NCBI GenBank assembly: GCA_903864895.1
Contig: CAIPHQ010000163.1
Location: forward strand, 1 to 45,498
Direction: 5' to 3'
Length of the DNA: 45,498 nt
DNA from: an uncultured Rhodospirillales bacterium
Lineage (GTDB): Bacteria; Pseudomonadota; Alphaproteobacteria; Acetobacterales; Acetobacteraceae
Part shown: in pieces, positions 8,997 through 17,672 of the stretch
Layout: every line of letters begins with the position of its first letter
Position numbering within the stretch: position 1 is the stretch's first letter
The notes under the pieces: model-generated
Told to the model about the DNA's origin: nothing
The model's database searches: none
What the model saw: the letters and a program-made list of their open reading frames with translations, nothing else
Program-made: the position numbers and the translations under genes

Positions 8997-9599
8997 ATGC
9001 TGATAGGTAAACGCCGCCTGATCGTGGCCGGTGCGGCGGTGCTGGCGGGCGGGACGGTAGCGGCGGCAGCGGCGATCCGCAAACCGGCACCCGAGATTTT
9101 TACCCCCGTAGCCGATCCGGCCACCCAGCCAATCTCACTGCAATCCGGCGATACGCTGGTGCCGTCGGCCCCGGCGCGGAAAGTGACGGCGTTCAATTTC
9201 GATGACGCGGAGGGGCGGCAGCACGGCATCAGCGAGTTCGCCGGCTTCGGCGTGGTGGTGAATTTCTGGGCCACCTGGTGCCCGCCCTGTGTGGCGGAGT
9301 TGCCCGCGCTGTCGCGACTGGCGGAGCTGGTGCGGTCGGACCGGATTCTGGTGCTGCCGCTGTCGGTTGACCGGGGTGGCGTAGCAAAGGTGGATTCGTA
9401 TTTCCGTACCAACGGCATCAAGGGCTTGCAGGTGCTGGTGGACCCGCATGGCGAGGCCAGCCGCCTGGTGGGCGCGCGCGGGCTGCCGACCACGCTGATC
9501 ATCGACCGGGCCGGGCGCGAGCGGGCCCGGCTGGAAGGGGCTGCCGACTGGGCGGCAGGCGATCTGGTGCGCGCGGTGCGGCACTACACCGAAGCCTAG
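8997..9599 (+). CDS. TlpA-like thiol:disulfide oxidoreductase, membrane-anchored
   Basis: The 200-residue protein has an N-terminal signal anchor (residues 7-27, Ala/Val-rich) and a thioredoxin-fold domain with [17 protein letters not shown], active cysteines C95 and C98. A cis-Pro loop is seen in GLPTT. TlpA/ResA proteins reduce disulfides in the periplasm, often during cytochrome c or oxidase assembly. I chose ATG 8997 because the longer frame, starting at 8823, would run through argH on the other strand, and because the signal anchor starts here. The gene is divergent from argH; a TlpA-type gene beside argH is common in alphaproteobacteria. Confidence 0.9.
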   Translation: MLIGKRRLIVAGAAVLAGGTVAAAAAIRKPAPEIFTPVADPATQPISLQSGDTLVPSAPARKVTAFNFDDAEGRQHGISEFAGFGVVVNFWATWCPPCVAELPALSRLAELVRSDRILVLPLSVDRGGVAKVDSYFRTNGIKGLQVLVDPHGEASRLVGARGLPTTLIIDRAGRERARLEGAADWAAGDLVRAVRHYTEA

Positions 9600-9663
9600 C
9601 CGTGACGGATCGCAGCCGGTAGGATTTCTGGCCCGCACGGGCACACTGCCTGACAGGAATTGC

Positions 9664-10281
9664 ATGCCAGTCTTCATCAAGGGCCAGGCCCGGGTTTTGT
9701 TCATTCACGTGCCCAAGACCGGTGGCACAGCGGTGGAATTCTTTTTCGAGAAGAATGGCTGGGACATCTCGTTCGTGGATCGCGGTGGCGACCATTCACT
9801 GGTGCCGGTGATGCACTGCTCACCCCAGCACCTGCACGCAGACGTGTTGCAGCAGGTGTTCCGGCTGAAGGGCTTCAGTTACATGTTCATGACGGTGCGC
9901 AATCCGCTGGACCGGCTGGTGTCGGAATACCGGATGCGCGCGCATATGCAAGCCACCATTGAAGACATCGACACGTGGGTTGAGGCGGTGCTGGGCGGCT
10001 TTCAGCAAAACCCTTACCTGATCGACAACCACATTCGGCCACAAGCCGAATTCTGGGTGCCGGGGTGCGAAGTCTTCAAGCAGGAATACGGCTTTGGCGA
10101 GGCATGGGTGGATCATATTGCCAGCCGGGTTGGCGGCCGGTTCGATCATCGGCAGGTCGGCGTGGAGATGCGGTTTGATGCCGTGGCACGTCCGGCGCTG
10201 TCGGTTGCCGCGATGCGGCGGGTGCGGGAGTTCTACGCGCGTGATTACGAACTGTTCGCCTATGAACCACCGGCCGTGTAA
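9664..10281 (+). CDS. Sulfotransferase family 2 domain protein
   Basis: The 205-residue protein has the two PAPS-binding signatures of sulfotransferases: the 5'-phosphosulfate loop HVPKTGGTA (15-23) and the 3'-phosphate motif VRNPLDRLVSEYR (78-90). This is the pattern of the family that includes heparan sulfate 2-O-sulfotransferase and bacterial relatives that modify polysaccharides or Nod-factor-like glycans. There is no signal peptide, so it should act in the cytoplasm. A ribosome-binding site, CAGGAA, lies 7 bases before ATG. The next gene encodes a double glycosyltransferase, so a sulfated cell-surface glycan is a reasonable inference. Confidence 0.85.
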   Translation: MPVFIKGQARVLFIHVPKTGGTAVEFFFEKNGWDISFVDRGGDHSLVPVMHCSPQHLHADVLQQVFRLKGFSYMFMTVRNPLDRLVSEYRMRAHMQATIEDIDTWVEAVLGGFQQNPYLIDNHIRPQAEFWVPGCEVFKQEYGFGEAWVDHIASRVGGRFDHRQVGVEMRFDAVARPALSVAAMRRVREFYARDYELFAYEPPAV

Positions 10282-10294
10282 CCCTCTGCGGCGG

Positions 10295-10310
10295 GGCGCG
10301 CTTGCGCGCC
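10295..10310 (+). terminator. Weak GC hairpin after the sulfotransferase gene
   Basis: GGCGCGC-TT-GCGCGCC forms a self-complementary GC element 14 bases after the sulfotransferase stop. No T-run follows, so if it ends transcription it does so poorly. The rest of the 108-bp gap (10282-10389) shows no clear promoter. Confidence 0.25.
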
Positions 10311-10389
10311 GTGCAGGCGGCCACTAGGTTACCGCTGTCTTCGTAACGCACGGCCCGGGCGAAACGGGCATCTTGCCATTTGGTGCAGG

Positions 10390-13233
10390 GTGCTGGATGC
10401 GCGGGGGTTGCAGACCTCGGATGGTAACGTGACCCGGCTGACCCAGATCGACAAAGAACCCCGGATCGGCCGCTTTCTCCACGACCTTGTCAATGAGCGG
10501 CAATATTCTGATTTCTTTCCGCTTGATGACGCAGCCGACTTGGAACGGCAACGGCTGATCTTTCCGGACCCCCCGGAACCGGGCATTGGCCCGTTCGGCC
10601 AATACATGCTCAACCCCGCATTTCGGCGGTATCACACCGATTCGGTGGCGGCTTACGCGTTCGACGACGTTTATGTCATCGGGGCGGATGGCGTGGTGGC
10701 ACTGAACAGCGGCATCTTGCGCAACACGCTGGACAATATCAGCCATTGGGCACCTGATTCGAACGCCGAGGAATTCCGCCGCAACGAATACCTGCGGCTG
10801 CGGCGGCCGATGAACGTGACCACGTTTCACGAGACCGGCCGTTATGTGATTGGTTTCAGCGGCGCGTGGCGTAACTATGGGCACTGGATGCCGGAATGCC
10901 TGCCGAAGCTGTTTGCATTTTCACTGCTGCGGCGCCGGTTCCGCGATCTGAAAGTGGTGCTCCCGCCGCTAGACCCTGCCTCGGCACAGCAACGCACGCT
11001 GGACCTGCTGGGCATTGGCCCGGAAGCCGTTCTGACCGTTGCACCCAACGAAGTGACCGGCTTCGCGCAAGCCATCATCCTGCCGAACTTCAATATCTGG
11101 AGCGTGGCGCCGTTCGTCTCCCAGGCCGCCGAACGTCTGATTGGCGCTGTGCCGGCCGCACCGGCGGGGGCGCCGCCGCGCGCCGAGCGGCTGTTCGTGC
11201 ATCGCAACGTCAAGGCCCGCAGCCTCGCCAACTTTGCCGAAGTGCAGGCATTGGTCGAGCGGTTGGGCTTCACCATCCACAGCTTCGAAGGCACCGATCT
11301 GGCTGACCAGATCGCCACGATGCAGGCCGCGCGCTTTGTTGTCAGCGAGCATGGCGCGGGCACAACCAACATCCTGTTCTGCCGCGAAGGCGCGCGGGTT
11401 CTGGAGTTGTTCAATCCGTTCTGTGTGCAGCCGGCGTTCTGGAGCATCGCCAGCCGGCGCGCGGTGGATTACGGCTATGTCGTCGGCCAGCATGTGGCCA
11501 CCCCGGACCAACCAGAGCCGGGCTGGAATTCGGACTACCGGATTGACCTGAGCGTTCTGGAGGCCGGCCTTCGCACGTTGCTGCGTGAACCCGCCGGACC
11601 GTTGGCCAGCGTGACTCCTGTTGTGCCCAAGCCCGCCGTAACCCCGCCAGCCCCCCCGGCCCCGGCCGCCCAAACCCCTGCTCCTGCGCCAGTTCCTCCT
11701 GCGCCGGTTCCCTCTGCACCTGTTGCTCCGGTCCCTGTGGCTGCGGTGGCAGCCAGCCCGGCGCCAGCGGCCAAACCGGCACCGGTTCAGACCCCCGTTT
11801 CTGCCGCAACCCCGGTTGCTGCCTCCCCCCCTGTGCCGCCTGCTGCAGCGGCGGGTGCCATGATCTGGCAACCACCGTCCGGCCCGGTATCCGCGCCTGC
11901 CGCCAAACCATCTCCCGCGCCGGCAGCAACGGCGCCAGTGCAACCTGCGCCGCTGCCGCCTGCTCCAGTTCAGGCAACACCAGTTCAGGCAACACCAGCT
12001 CAGGCAACACCAGTGCAGCCAGCACCGGCGGCAGCGCCACAAGCGGTTGCGGCACAACCGGCCGCGGCTGCCGCAGCGCAAGTGAAGGCGCTGGCAGCGT
12101 TCAGCGGTGTGATGGAGCCGATTTTCGACATCACGGCCGATGTCGGGACCTTCGGACGCAACGGCGTGACCGAGCGCATTCAGCTGTTCGGAGCCGCCAT
12201 GCCGCCGCCGCAGCGGCCCATCCACCGGCAGGCGGAAATCCGGCCCGACTTCGTGGCAGAGCACATGCACTACCCGGCCCCGGGCGGCGTTCACGTCTAT
12301 TCGGTCAGCGGCGCAGTGCTGTGGGGGAACGGGCTGCTGACCAGCGGCAGCCAGTTCGTGGCCCCGCTGGACTGTATTCCGGGCTATTTCCGGGCGAACA
12401 TGAAGACAGGTGGCACGCCGCTGCCGCAGGTACATGCCGGATCCTTGAACCGGACAGACCCGGAGCCGTTTGCGCTGGATGTGCCGGTCGCCTCGGCGTT
12501 CCATCCCAATGTGGTGTATGGCCATTTCCTCCTGGAAATGCTGCCGCGCCTGTACTTGCTGTCCGTCCTGCGCCAGTACGGCTCGGACTTCCCGCTGCTG
12601 CTGTCAACGACGCTGCCCGCCTGGGCGAAGGCCTTCGTGCGCCTGGTGCATCCGGAAGACGGGATCATCTGGTACGATGCCAGCAAGCATCGGGTGACGG
12701 CCCCTTCGTTCATCATCCCCTCGATGATGCACACCGAACACAACTTCCACCCTGCCACCAACCTGATGATCAACGAGTTGGTAGCGGCCCAGATCCGCGC
12801 CACGCCCGACGCGCCGGGACCGGAGCGCGTGTATATTTCGCGTGCCAATTTTGGTGATGACAGGCTGGAAAACGAGGACGAAGTCGCGGCACTGATGACG
12901 GAGTTCGGGTTTGCCGTCGTCCGCCCGCATGAAATGGCGCCGGATACGCAAATCCGTCTGTTTGCAGGCGCACGGGTCATTGCGGGTGAATATGGCTCGG
13001 CGCTGCACAATGCCATTTTCGCGCCGCGGGGCGCGCGGGTGATCTCGATCAATTTCTTCAACAACTACCAGAGCAAGATTGCCCGGCTGCGCGGGCACCG
13101 CATGGCATTTGTACCGCCCGCCGACGGCACATTCCGCCATTGGCGGCTGACATCGCAACTGGCGCGCAAGTTCCGCGTGGACATCGAGCAACTGCGGCGC
13201 ACGACCGAGGAGATGCTGAACCTAGCCGACTAG
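10390..13233 (+). CDS. Double glycosyltransferase family 61 protein with Pro/Ala linker
   Basis: The 947-residue protein has two GT61 (DUF563) domains. The first has NYGHWMPECLPKL (from 162) and the terminal motif SEHGAGTTNILF (from 319). The second has YGHFLLEMLPRLYLL (from 710) and AGEYGSALHNAIF (from 865). GT61 enzymes transfer sugars such as xylose or GlcNAc, and both domains keep the family's 'GHW/F..E.LP' and 'E.G....N..F' elements. Residues about 410-570 form a linker rich in Pro, Ala, Val and Gln. No signal peptide or membrane helix is seen, so a cytoplasmic enzyme is likely. The start is GTG 10390 with a weak GCAGG before it; a later start is possible. The 3' end overlaps convergent ptsN by 12 bases. 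Confidence 0.85.
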   Translation: MLDARGLQTSDGNVTRLTQIDKEPRIGRFLHDLVNERQYSDFFPLDDAADLERQRLIFPDPPEPGIGPFGQYMLNPAFRRYHTDSVAAYAFDDVYVIGADGVVALNSGILRNTLDNISHWAPDSNAEEFRRNEYLRLRRPMNVTTFHETGRYVIGFSGAWRNYGHWMPECLPKLFAFSLLRRRFRDLKVVLPPLDPASAQQRTLDLLGIGPEAVLTVAPNEVTGFAQAIILPNFNIWSVAPFVSQAAERLIGAVPAAPAGAPPRAERLFVHRNVKARSLANFAEVQALVERLGFTIHSFEGTDLADQIATMQAARFVVSEHGAGTTNILFCREGARVLELFNPFCVQPAFWSIASRRAVDYGYVVGQHVATPDQPEPGWNSDYRIDLSVLEAGLRTLLREPAGPLASVTPVVPKPAVTPPAPPAPAAQTPAPAPVPPAPVPSAPVAPVPVAAVAASPAPAAKPAPVQTPVSAATPVAASPPVPPAAAAGAMIWQPPSGPVSAPAAKPSPAPAATAPVQPAPLPPAPVQATPVQATPAQATPVQPAPAAAPQAVAAQPAAAAAAQVKALAAFSGVMEPIFDITADVGTFGRNGVTERIQLFGAAMPPPQRPIHRQAEIRPDFVAEHMHYPAPGGVHVYSVSGAVLWGNGLLTSGSQFVAPLDCIPGYFRANMKTGGTPLPQVHAGSLNRTDPEPFALDVPVASAFHPNVVYGHFLLEMLPRLYLLSVLRQYGSDFPLLLSTTLPAWAKAFVRLVHPEDGIIWYDASKHRVTAPSFIIPSMMHTEHNFHPATNLMINELVAAQIRATPDAPGPERVYISRANFGDDRLENEDEVAALMTEFGFAVVRPHEMAPDTQIRLFAGARVIAGEYGSALHNAIFAPRGARVISINFFNNYQSKIARLRGHRMAFVPPADGTFRHWRLTSQLARKFRVDIEQLRRTTEEMLNLAD
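11968..12012 (+). repeat. Tandem 15-bp repeat inside the linker of the double GT61 gene
   Basis: Three head-to-tail copies of G(T/C)TCAGGCAACACCA encode VQATP, VQATP and AQATP. A partial fourth unit (VQPAP) follows. The copies are nearly identical at the DNA level, so the repeat number can probably change by slippage and alter linker length in 5-residue steps. Confidence 0.85.
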
Positions 13234-13665
13234 CAGCGCGTGCGCCGCCGCCTTGCTGGCAACTGCACGCAAGGCGGCGGCAACGGCCGGCTCGCGCAGC
13301 CGCCTAGTACCTGCGGCCAGCAACGCAAGGTGTTCCGCCCGTGCCGCAGGCGGAGTCAGCAGCACGAACAGCAGGTCCACTGCCTGGCCATCAATGGCGG
13401 CGAACGGCACCGGGCGTGCGAGTTGCACCAGGTACGCCAGCGGCGCGGCCAACTCCGGCAGTGCTGCGTGTGGCACGGCGATGCCGTTGCCAACCCCCGT
13501 GGAGCCCAGCACCTCGCGCGCCTGCAAGGCGGACACGACCAAGGCGGCGGGCGGTCCTCCCGCGGCCTCGATCCTCCGGGCTATTTCGACGATCAGTTCC
13601 GGCTTGGCACCGGCACGAACGCCCAGGAAGACATGTTCGGCGGCAAGGGCTGTTTGCAGGCTCAT
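13222..13665 (-). CDS. ptsN: PTS EIIA-Ntr-type regulatory protein
   Basis: The 147-residue protein is a fructose/mannitol-type EIIA domain of the nitrogen-PTS kind. It has LGSTGVGNGIAVPHAAL with the phosphorylated His at 66 and the FxxxDGQxVDLLFVLLTP segment. EIIA-Ntr accepts phosphate from HPr/NPr and acts as a regulator rather than in sugar uptake; in E. coli its dephosphorylated form stimulates the KdpD kinase and affects TrkA. The gene is last in the kdp operon, 10 bases after kdpE, whereas ptsN usually lies beside rpoN. The HPr, enzyme I and HprK that could drive it are encoded 20 kb away in this window. Confidence 0.88.
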   Translation of the reverse strand: MSLQTALAAEHVFLGVRAGAKPELIVEIARRIEAAGGPPAALVVSALQAREVLGSTGVGNGIAVPHAALPELAAPLAYLVQLARPVPFAAIDGQAVDLLFVLLTPPAARAEHLALLAAGTRRLREPAVAAALRAVASKAAAHALLVG

Positions 13666-13675
13666 TGCGCTTCGG

Positions 13676-14362
13676 TTACTCCATCACGGCCAGACGATAG
13701 CCAACCCCGGTTTCGGTCAGGACGTAGCGGGGCTGGTCGGGCAGCGCCTCGATCTTCTGGCGCAGTTGGCGGACATACACGCGCAACTGCGGTACATCGC
13801 CGCCCGCACCCCATAGCTGAGCCAGGATATAGCGGTGGGTCAGCACCTTGCCCGCGTGTTTCACCAGCAGCGCGAGGATGTCGTATTCGCGCGGCGACAG
13901 ATGCACCGTCTGGCCGCCGAGCGTGACGATGCGGCGCACCAGATCAACCGACAGGCCGCCGCTGCGGAAAACCGGGGCGACGCCATCCTGTTGCAGGCGG
14001 TGACGCAGCGCGGTGCGCAGACGGGCCATCAGTTCGGCAATCCCGAACGGCTTGGTGACGTAGTCATCCGCCCCGCCATCCAGCGCCGCCACCTTGGCGC
14101 GCTCATCCTCGCGTGAGGTCAGCACCACCACCGGCACGGTGGAAACGGCACGCAGGCGGGCCAGCAGCGCCATGCCGTCCATGTCGGGCAGGCCCAGATC
14201 CAGCAGCACCACGTCGATACCGCCTGCCATCACCAGATCCAGCGCCTCCTGCCCGGTGGCCGCTTCACTGACGCGGAAGGATTGCGCGCCAAGGCTGGTG
14301 CGCAGCAGGCGGCGGATCGGTGGCTCATCATCGACCACCAGCACGCAGGGGGACTGGGTCAT
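13676..14362 (-). CDS. kdpE: Potassium-responsive response regulator KdpE
   Basis: This OmpR-type regulator has 228 residues. The receiver domain has the acidic pair DDE at 11-13, phospho-acceptor D55 in VVLLDLGLPDMDG, and the conserved Lys in YVTKPF. The winged-helix domain contains LSPREYDILALLV and ends in the recognition part RVYVRQLRQKIE and GVGYRLA. It activates the kdp genes when phosphorylated by KdpD. Its ATG overlaps the kdpD stop as ATGA, so kinase and regulator are coupled. A candidate binding region is at 21682-21737. Confidence 0.95.
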   Translation of the reverse strand: MTQSPCVLVVDDEPPIRRLLRTSLGAQSFRVSEAATGQEALDLVMAGGIDVVLLDLGLPDMDGMALLARLRAVSTVPVVVLTSREDERAKVAALDGGADDYVTKPFGIAELMARLRTALRHRLQQDGVAPVFRSGGLSVDLVRRIVTLGGQTVHLSPREYDILALLVKHAGKVLTHRYILAQLWGAGGDVPQLRVYVRQLRQKIEALPDQPRYVLTETGVGYRLAVME

Positions 14363-17046
14363 GCGCGCGGGGCCGGAAAGATGAAGGTAAACGCAGCCCC
14401 GCCGCCGTCGCGGTTTTCGGCCTCCAGCCGTCCACCCATCGCCTCAACAAAGCCGCGCGCGATGGCAAGGCCCAACCCGGTGCCCGCGCGCTGCCGGTCG
14501 CCGGGCATGCCGCGATAGAATTTCTCGAAAATATGCGCCAGTGCAGCGGGCGGGATGCCGGGGCCGCGATCCAGCACCTGAAGGCGGATATCGCCATGCG
14601 GGCCATGGGCGCGGGCGCGCACCGCCACCTCGGTGCCGGGCGGGGCGTATTTGGCGGCGTTATCCAGCACGTTGAACAACGCCTGCTCGAACAGCACCAC
14701 ATCCAGATTCAGCAGCGGCAGACCAGCCGCCATGTCCACTTCCAGCCGGTGCGCGGCCAGCACCTTACTGGCGCGGGCCAGCGCGCTGCCCACCACCTCA
14801 CCCAGATCCGCCAGTTCGCTTTTCGGCGCCAGCGCACCGGCTTCCAGCCGTGTCATGTCCAGCAGATTGGCCACGAACCGGCCCAGCCGTTCGGCTTCCT
14901 CCTGAATGGTGCGCAGCAATTCGCGCTTGCCCGCCGGTTCCAGCAGCGCGTCGTAGCTGTCCAGAGAACTGGCTGCCCCCAGAATGGCGGCCAGCGGCGT
15001 GCGCAGGTCATGCGAGATCGAGGTCAGCAGCGCCGAGCGCAGCCGCTCGGTTTCGGCCACCAGACGCGCGCGGTCCACGGCTTCGGCCAGCGCGATGCGT
15101 TCGATGGACACCGCTGCCTGATCGCCCAGCGCATCCAGCAGGCGGCGCTGGTCCGGAGTCAACAGCGGGCCGGGGCGGTCGCTTTCTATCCCCATCACCG
15201 CCACCTTGCCGCGGCCGGTGCGCAGCGGCAGGAACAGCCGCGGCGTGCCGGGCAGCGTGTCCGACCCGCGCCCGGCCGGGCGGTCATGCAGCCATGACCA
15301 GCGCGCGGCGGCCAGATCGGCGTCGTCCAACTGGTCCTCGGGCGGGTAGCCCGCGCGCACCGAAATACCGTCGCCCTCGCCATCGGGCAGCAGCATCACC
15401 ACGCGCAGCTTCAGCATGGCGGCCACCTGGTACACGGTGGCCCATAACAGATCATCGAGCGTGCCCAGCCCGGCCAGTTTGCGGCTGAACTGGTACAAAT
15501 CGCCGGTGGTGCGCGCGCGGGCCAGCGCTGCATCAGCCTGTGCGCGCACGGCCGCGCCCAGATTGCTGGCAATTACGGCGGCGATCAGAAAACACACCAG
15601 CGCCAGCACGTTTTCCGGGTCGGCGATGGTGAAGGTGTACAGCGGCGGCAGAAAGAAGAAATTATAAGCCAGCACGCTGGCGACGCTGGCGCATAGCGAC
15701 GGCCAAAGCCCCCATGTGGCGGCTGCCGCCAGCACGGCGGTCAGGAACACCAGCGCGATGGCAGGCGCCGCCAGCACTTGTTGCAACGCCATGCCGATGC
15801 CGACGGAAGCCGCCACCAGCGCCGCCGCACCGCCATACGGCACCAGCCCCGGATGGGTGCGCGGCAGCGGCGGGCTGAGCGGGCGGTCCTCGTGCGCTTC
15901 CTGCGCCAGTGCATCGCCGCCCAGCACGTGAATCGGCAGGTCGCCCGCGCCTGCGATAAGTTTCTGCGTCACCGACGGCGCAAAGCGCCAGCCCGTGCGG
16001 CGCGGATTGCCAATGACGATATGGGTGAAATTATGCTCGCGCGCGTAGGCCAGAATATCCTCGGCCACGTCACGGCCCGGTATGGTCACCGCCTGCGCGC
16101 CCAGCGTTTCGGCCAGCCGCAGCGTCTCGGCGATGCGGTCGCGCTCGGCTTCCGGCAAGCGCAGCGTGCGCGCGGTTTCCACGTAGATCGCAGTCCACGG
16201 CACCCGCAACCGCTCGGCCATGCGCCGTGCGTAGCGCACCAGCGCGGGGCCTGCGGTGCGGCGTGTGACGCACACCAGCACCCGGTCGCCCGCAGGCCAC
16301 GGCCCGGCGATGGCGTGCTGCTGCATGTGGTCCAGCAACTGCGCGTCCACACGCTGTGCCGTGCGGCGCAGGGCGAGTTCGCGCAGCGCGGTCAGATTTC
16401 CTGGCGAGAAGTAATGCGCTGCGGCCCGCTCGGCCGTTTCTGGCACATAGACCTTGCCGTCACGCAGGCGTTGCAGCAGGTCGGCGGGCGAGATGTCGAT
16501 GACTTCAATGTCGTCGGCACTGTCCAGCACGGAATCCGGCACCGTCTCGCGCACCCGGATGCGGGTGATGCGCGCGACGACGTCGTTGAGGCTTTCAACA
16601 TGCTGGATGTTCAGCGTGGTGTAGACGTCGATACCGGCAGCAAGCAGTTCCTCGACATCCAGATAGCGCTTGGGATGGCGGCTGCCCGGCGCGTTGGTGT
16701 GGGCGAGTTCATCCACCAGCGCCAGCGCGGGCCTGCGCGCCAGCAGCGCATCCAGATCCATCTCCTCCAGCATCGCGCCCCTATAGGCCACGGCGCGGCG
16801 GGGCAGCAGTTCCAGCCCGTCCAGCAGTGCCAGCGTCTCGGCCCGGCCATGGGTTTCCACCACCCCGGCCACCACGTCCACGCCATCCCGCCGGCGCACG
16901 CGGGCGGAGGTGAGCATTTCGAAGGTCTTGCCCACACCGGGCGCGGCGCCGAGAAAGATCTTCAGCCGCCCGCGTCCACTCTCCCGCGCTGCCGCCTTCA
17001 GCAGCGCATCCGGATTCGGGCGGCCATCTCGCGCGTCCATCGTCAC
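14359..17046 (-). CDS. kdpD: Potassium/turgor sensor histidine kinase KdpD
   Basis: The 895-residue protein has the normal KdpD order: an N-terminal KdpD domain with Walker A GAAPGVGKT (33-41) and VDELAHTNAPGSRHPKR, a Usp-like domain (about 253-375), four transmembrane helices between about 403 and 497, a GAF-like domain (about 525-655), a HisKA domain with ISHDLRTPLAAILG (H679) and an HATPase domain with the DRGPGIPP and GTGLGLAI boxes. It senses low K+ or osmotic stress and phosphorylates KdpE. EIIA-Ntr, encoded two genes downstream, binds KdpD in E. coli. It starts 9 bases after kdpC. Confidence 0.96.
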   Translation of the reverse strand: MTMDARDGRPNPDALLKAAARESGRGRLKIFLGAAPGVGKTFEMLTSARVRRRDGVDVVAGVVETHGRAETLALLDGLELLPRRAVAYRGAMLEEMDLDALLARRPALALVDELAHTNAPGSRHPKRYLDVEELLAAGIDVYTTLNIQHVESLNDVVARITRIRVRETVPDSVLDSADDIEVIDISPADLLQRLRDGKVYVPETAERAAAHYFSPGNLTALRELALRRTAQRVDAQLLDHMQQHAIAGPWPAGDRVLVCVTRRTAGPALVRYARRMAERLRVPWTAIYVETARTLRLPEAERDRIAETLRLAETLGAQAVTIPGRDVAEDILAYAREHNFTHIVIGNPRRTGWRFAPSVTQKLIAGAGDLPIHVLGGDALAQEAHEDRPLSPPLPRTHPGLVPYGGAAALVAASVGIGMALQQVLAAPAIALVFLTAVLAAAATWGLWPSLCASVASVLAYNFFFLPPLYTFTIADPENVLALVCFLIAAVIASNLGAAVRAQADAALARARTTGDLYQFSRKLAGLGTLDDLLWATVYQVAAMLKLRVVMLLPDGEGDGISVRAGYPPEDQLDDADLAAARWSWLHDRPAGRGSDTLPGTPRLFLPLRTGRGKVAVMGIESDRPGPLLTPDQRRLLDALGDQAAVSIERIALAEAVDRARLVAETERLRSALLTSISHDLRTPLAAILGAASSLDSYDALLEPAGKRELLRTIQEEAERLGRFVANLLDMTRLEAGALAPKSELADLGEVVGSALARASKVLAAHRLEVDMAAGLPLLNLDVVLFEQALFNVLDNAAKYAPPGTEVAVRARAHGPHGDIRLQVLDRGPGIPPAALAHIFEKFYRGMPGDRQRAGTGLGLAIARGFVEAMGGRLEAENRDGGGAAFTFIFPAPRA

Positions 17047-17055
17047 AGTGTCCGC

Positions 17056-17658
17056 CTACTTGCCGGCCGCATCCAGCGCCAGATTGACCGCGAGCACATT
17101 GACACGGCTTTCACCGAACACCCCCAGCCAGCGCGGCGTGGTGTGGGCCGCCACTATGGCGCGCACATCGGGCTGGCTGAGGCCGCGGGTTCGAGCGATG
17201 CGCGGCACCTGAAAATCGGCGGCGGCAGGCGAGATGTCGGGGTCCAGCCCGCTGGCCGAGGTCGTCACCAGATCGCCCGGAACGGGAATGCCCGGATTTT
17301 CGGCCTGCAACTTCGTGATGTCATCCTTGACGCGGTCCACCAGTGCCTTGGCGGTAGGGCCGAGATTGGACCCCATTGAGTTGTCCGCTGCATATGGTGC
17401 GGCGACGGTCTTGCCGGCATCCTTCGGGTCCGGCCCGGTGGTGGCCGACGGGCGCGGGTGGAAATAGCCGGAGCCGCTGAAGTTCTGCCCGATCAGTGTG
17501 GAGCCGAGGACGGCGCCACCCTTTTCCACCAGACTTCCCTGCGCCTGCCACGGAAATATCGCTTCGGCGATGCCAGTGATGGCCAGCGGATAGGCAAGGC
17601 CGGTCAGCAGCGTCAGGCCGGTCAGCATGACCAGCGCGGGGCGAATGTGATTGAGCAT
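17056..17658 (-). CDS. kdpC: Potassium-transporting ATPase subunit KdpC
   Basis: The 200-residue protein has one N-terminal membrane helix (about 8-30, LVMLTGLTLLTGLAYPLAIT) and a soluble domain with GSTLIGQNF, YFHPRPSA and ASGLDPDISPAAA, all typical of KdpC. KdpC stabilises the KdpFABC complex and raises its apparent ATP affinity. It lies 14 bases after kdpB in the standard order. Confidence 0.96.
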   Translation of the reverse strand: MLNHIRPALVMLTGLTLLTGLAYPLAITGIAEAIFPWQAQGSLVEKGGAVLGSTLIGQNFSGSGYFHPRPSATTGPDPKDAGKTVAAPYAADNSMGSNLGPTAKALVDRVKDDITKLQAENPGIPVPGDLVTTSASGLDPDISPAAADFQVPRIARTRGLSQPDVRAIVAAHTTPRWLGVFGESRVNVLAVNLALDAAGK

Positions 17659-17672
17659 GGGTGCGCTCCTGT

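Noticed and set aside
10969-12525. A 518-codon open frame on the minus strand
   Set aside because: It is antisense to the double GT61 gene. Its Cys/Arg/Trp-rich part is only the reverse of the Pro/Ala linker.
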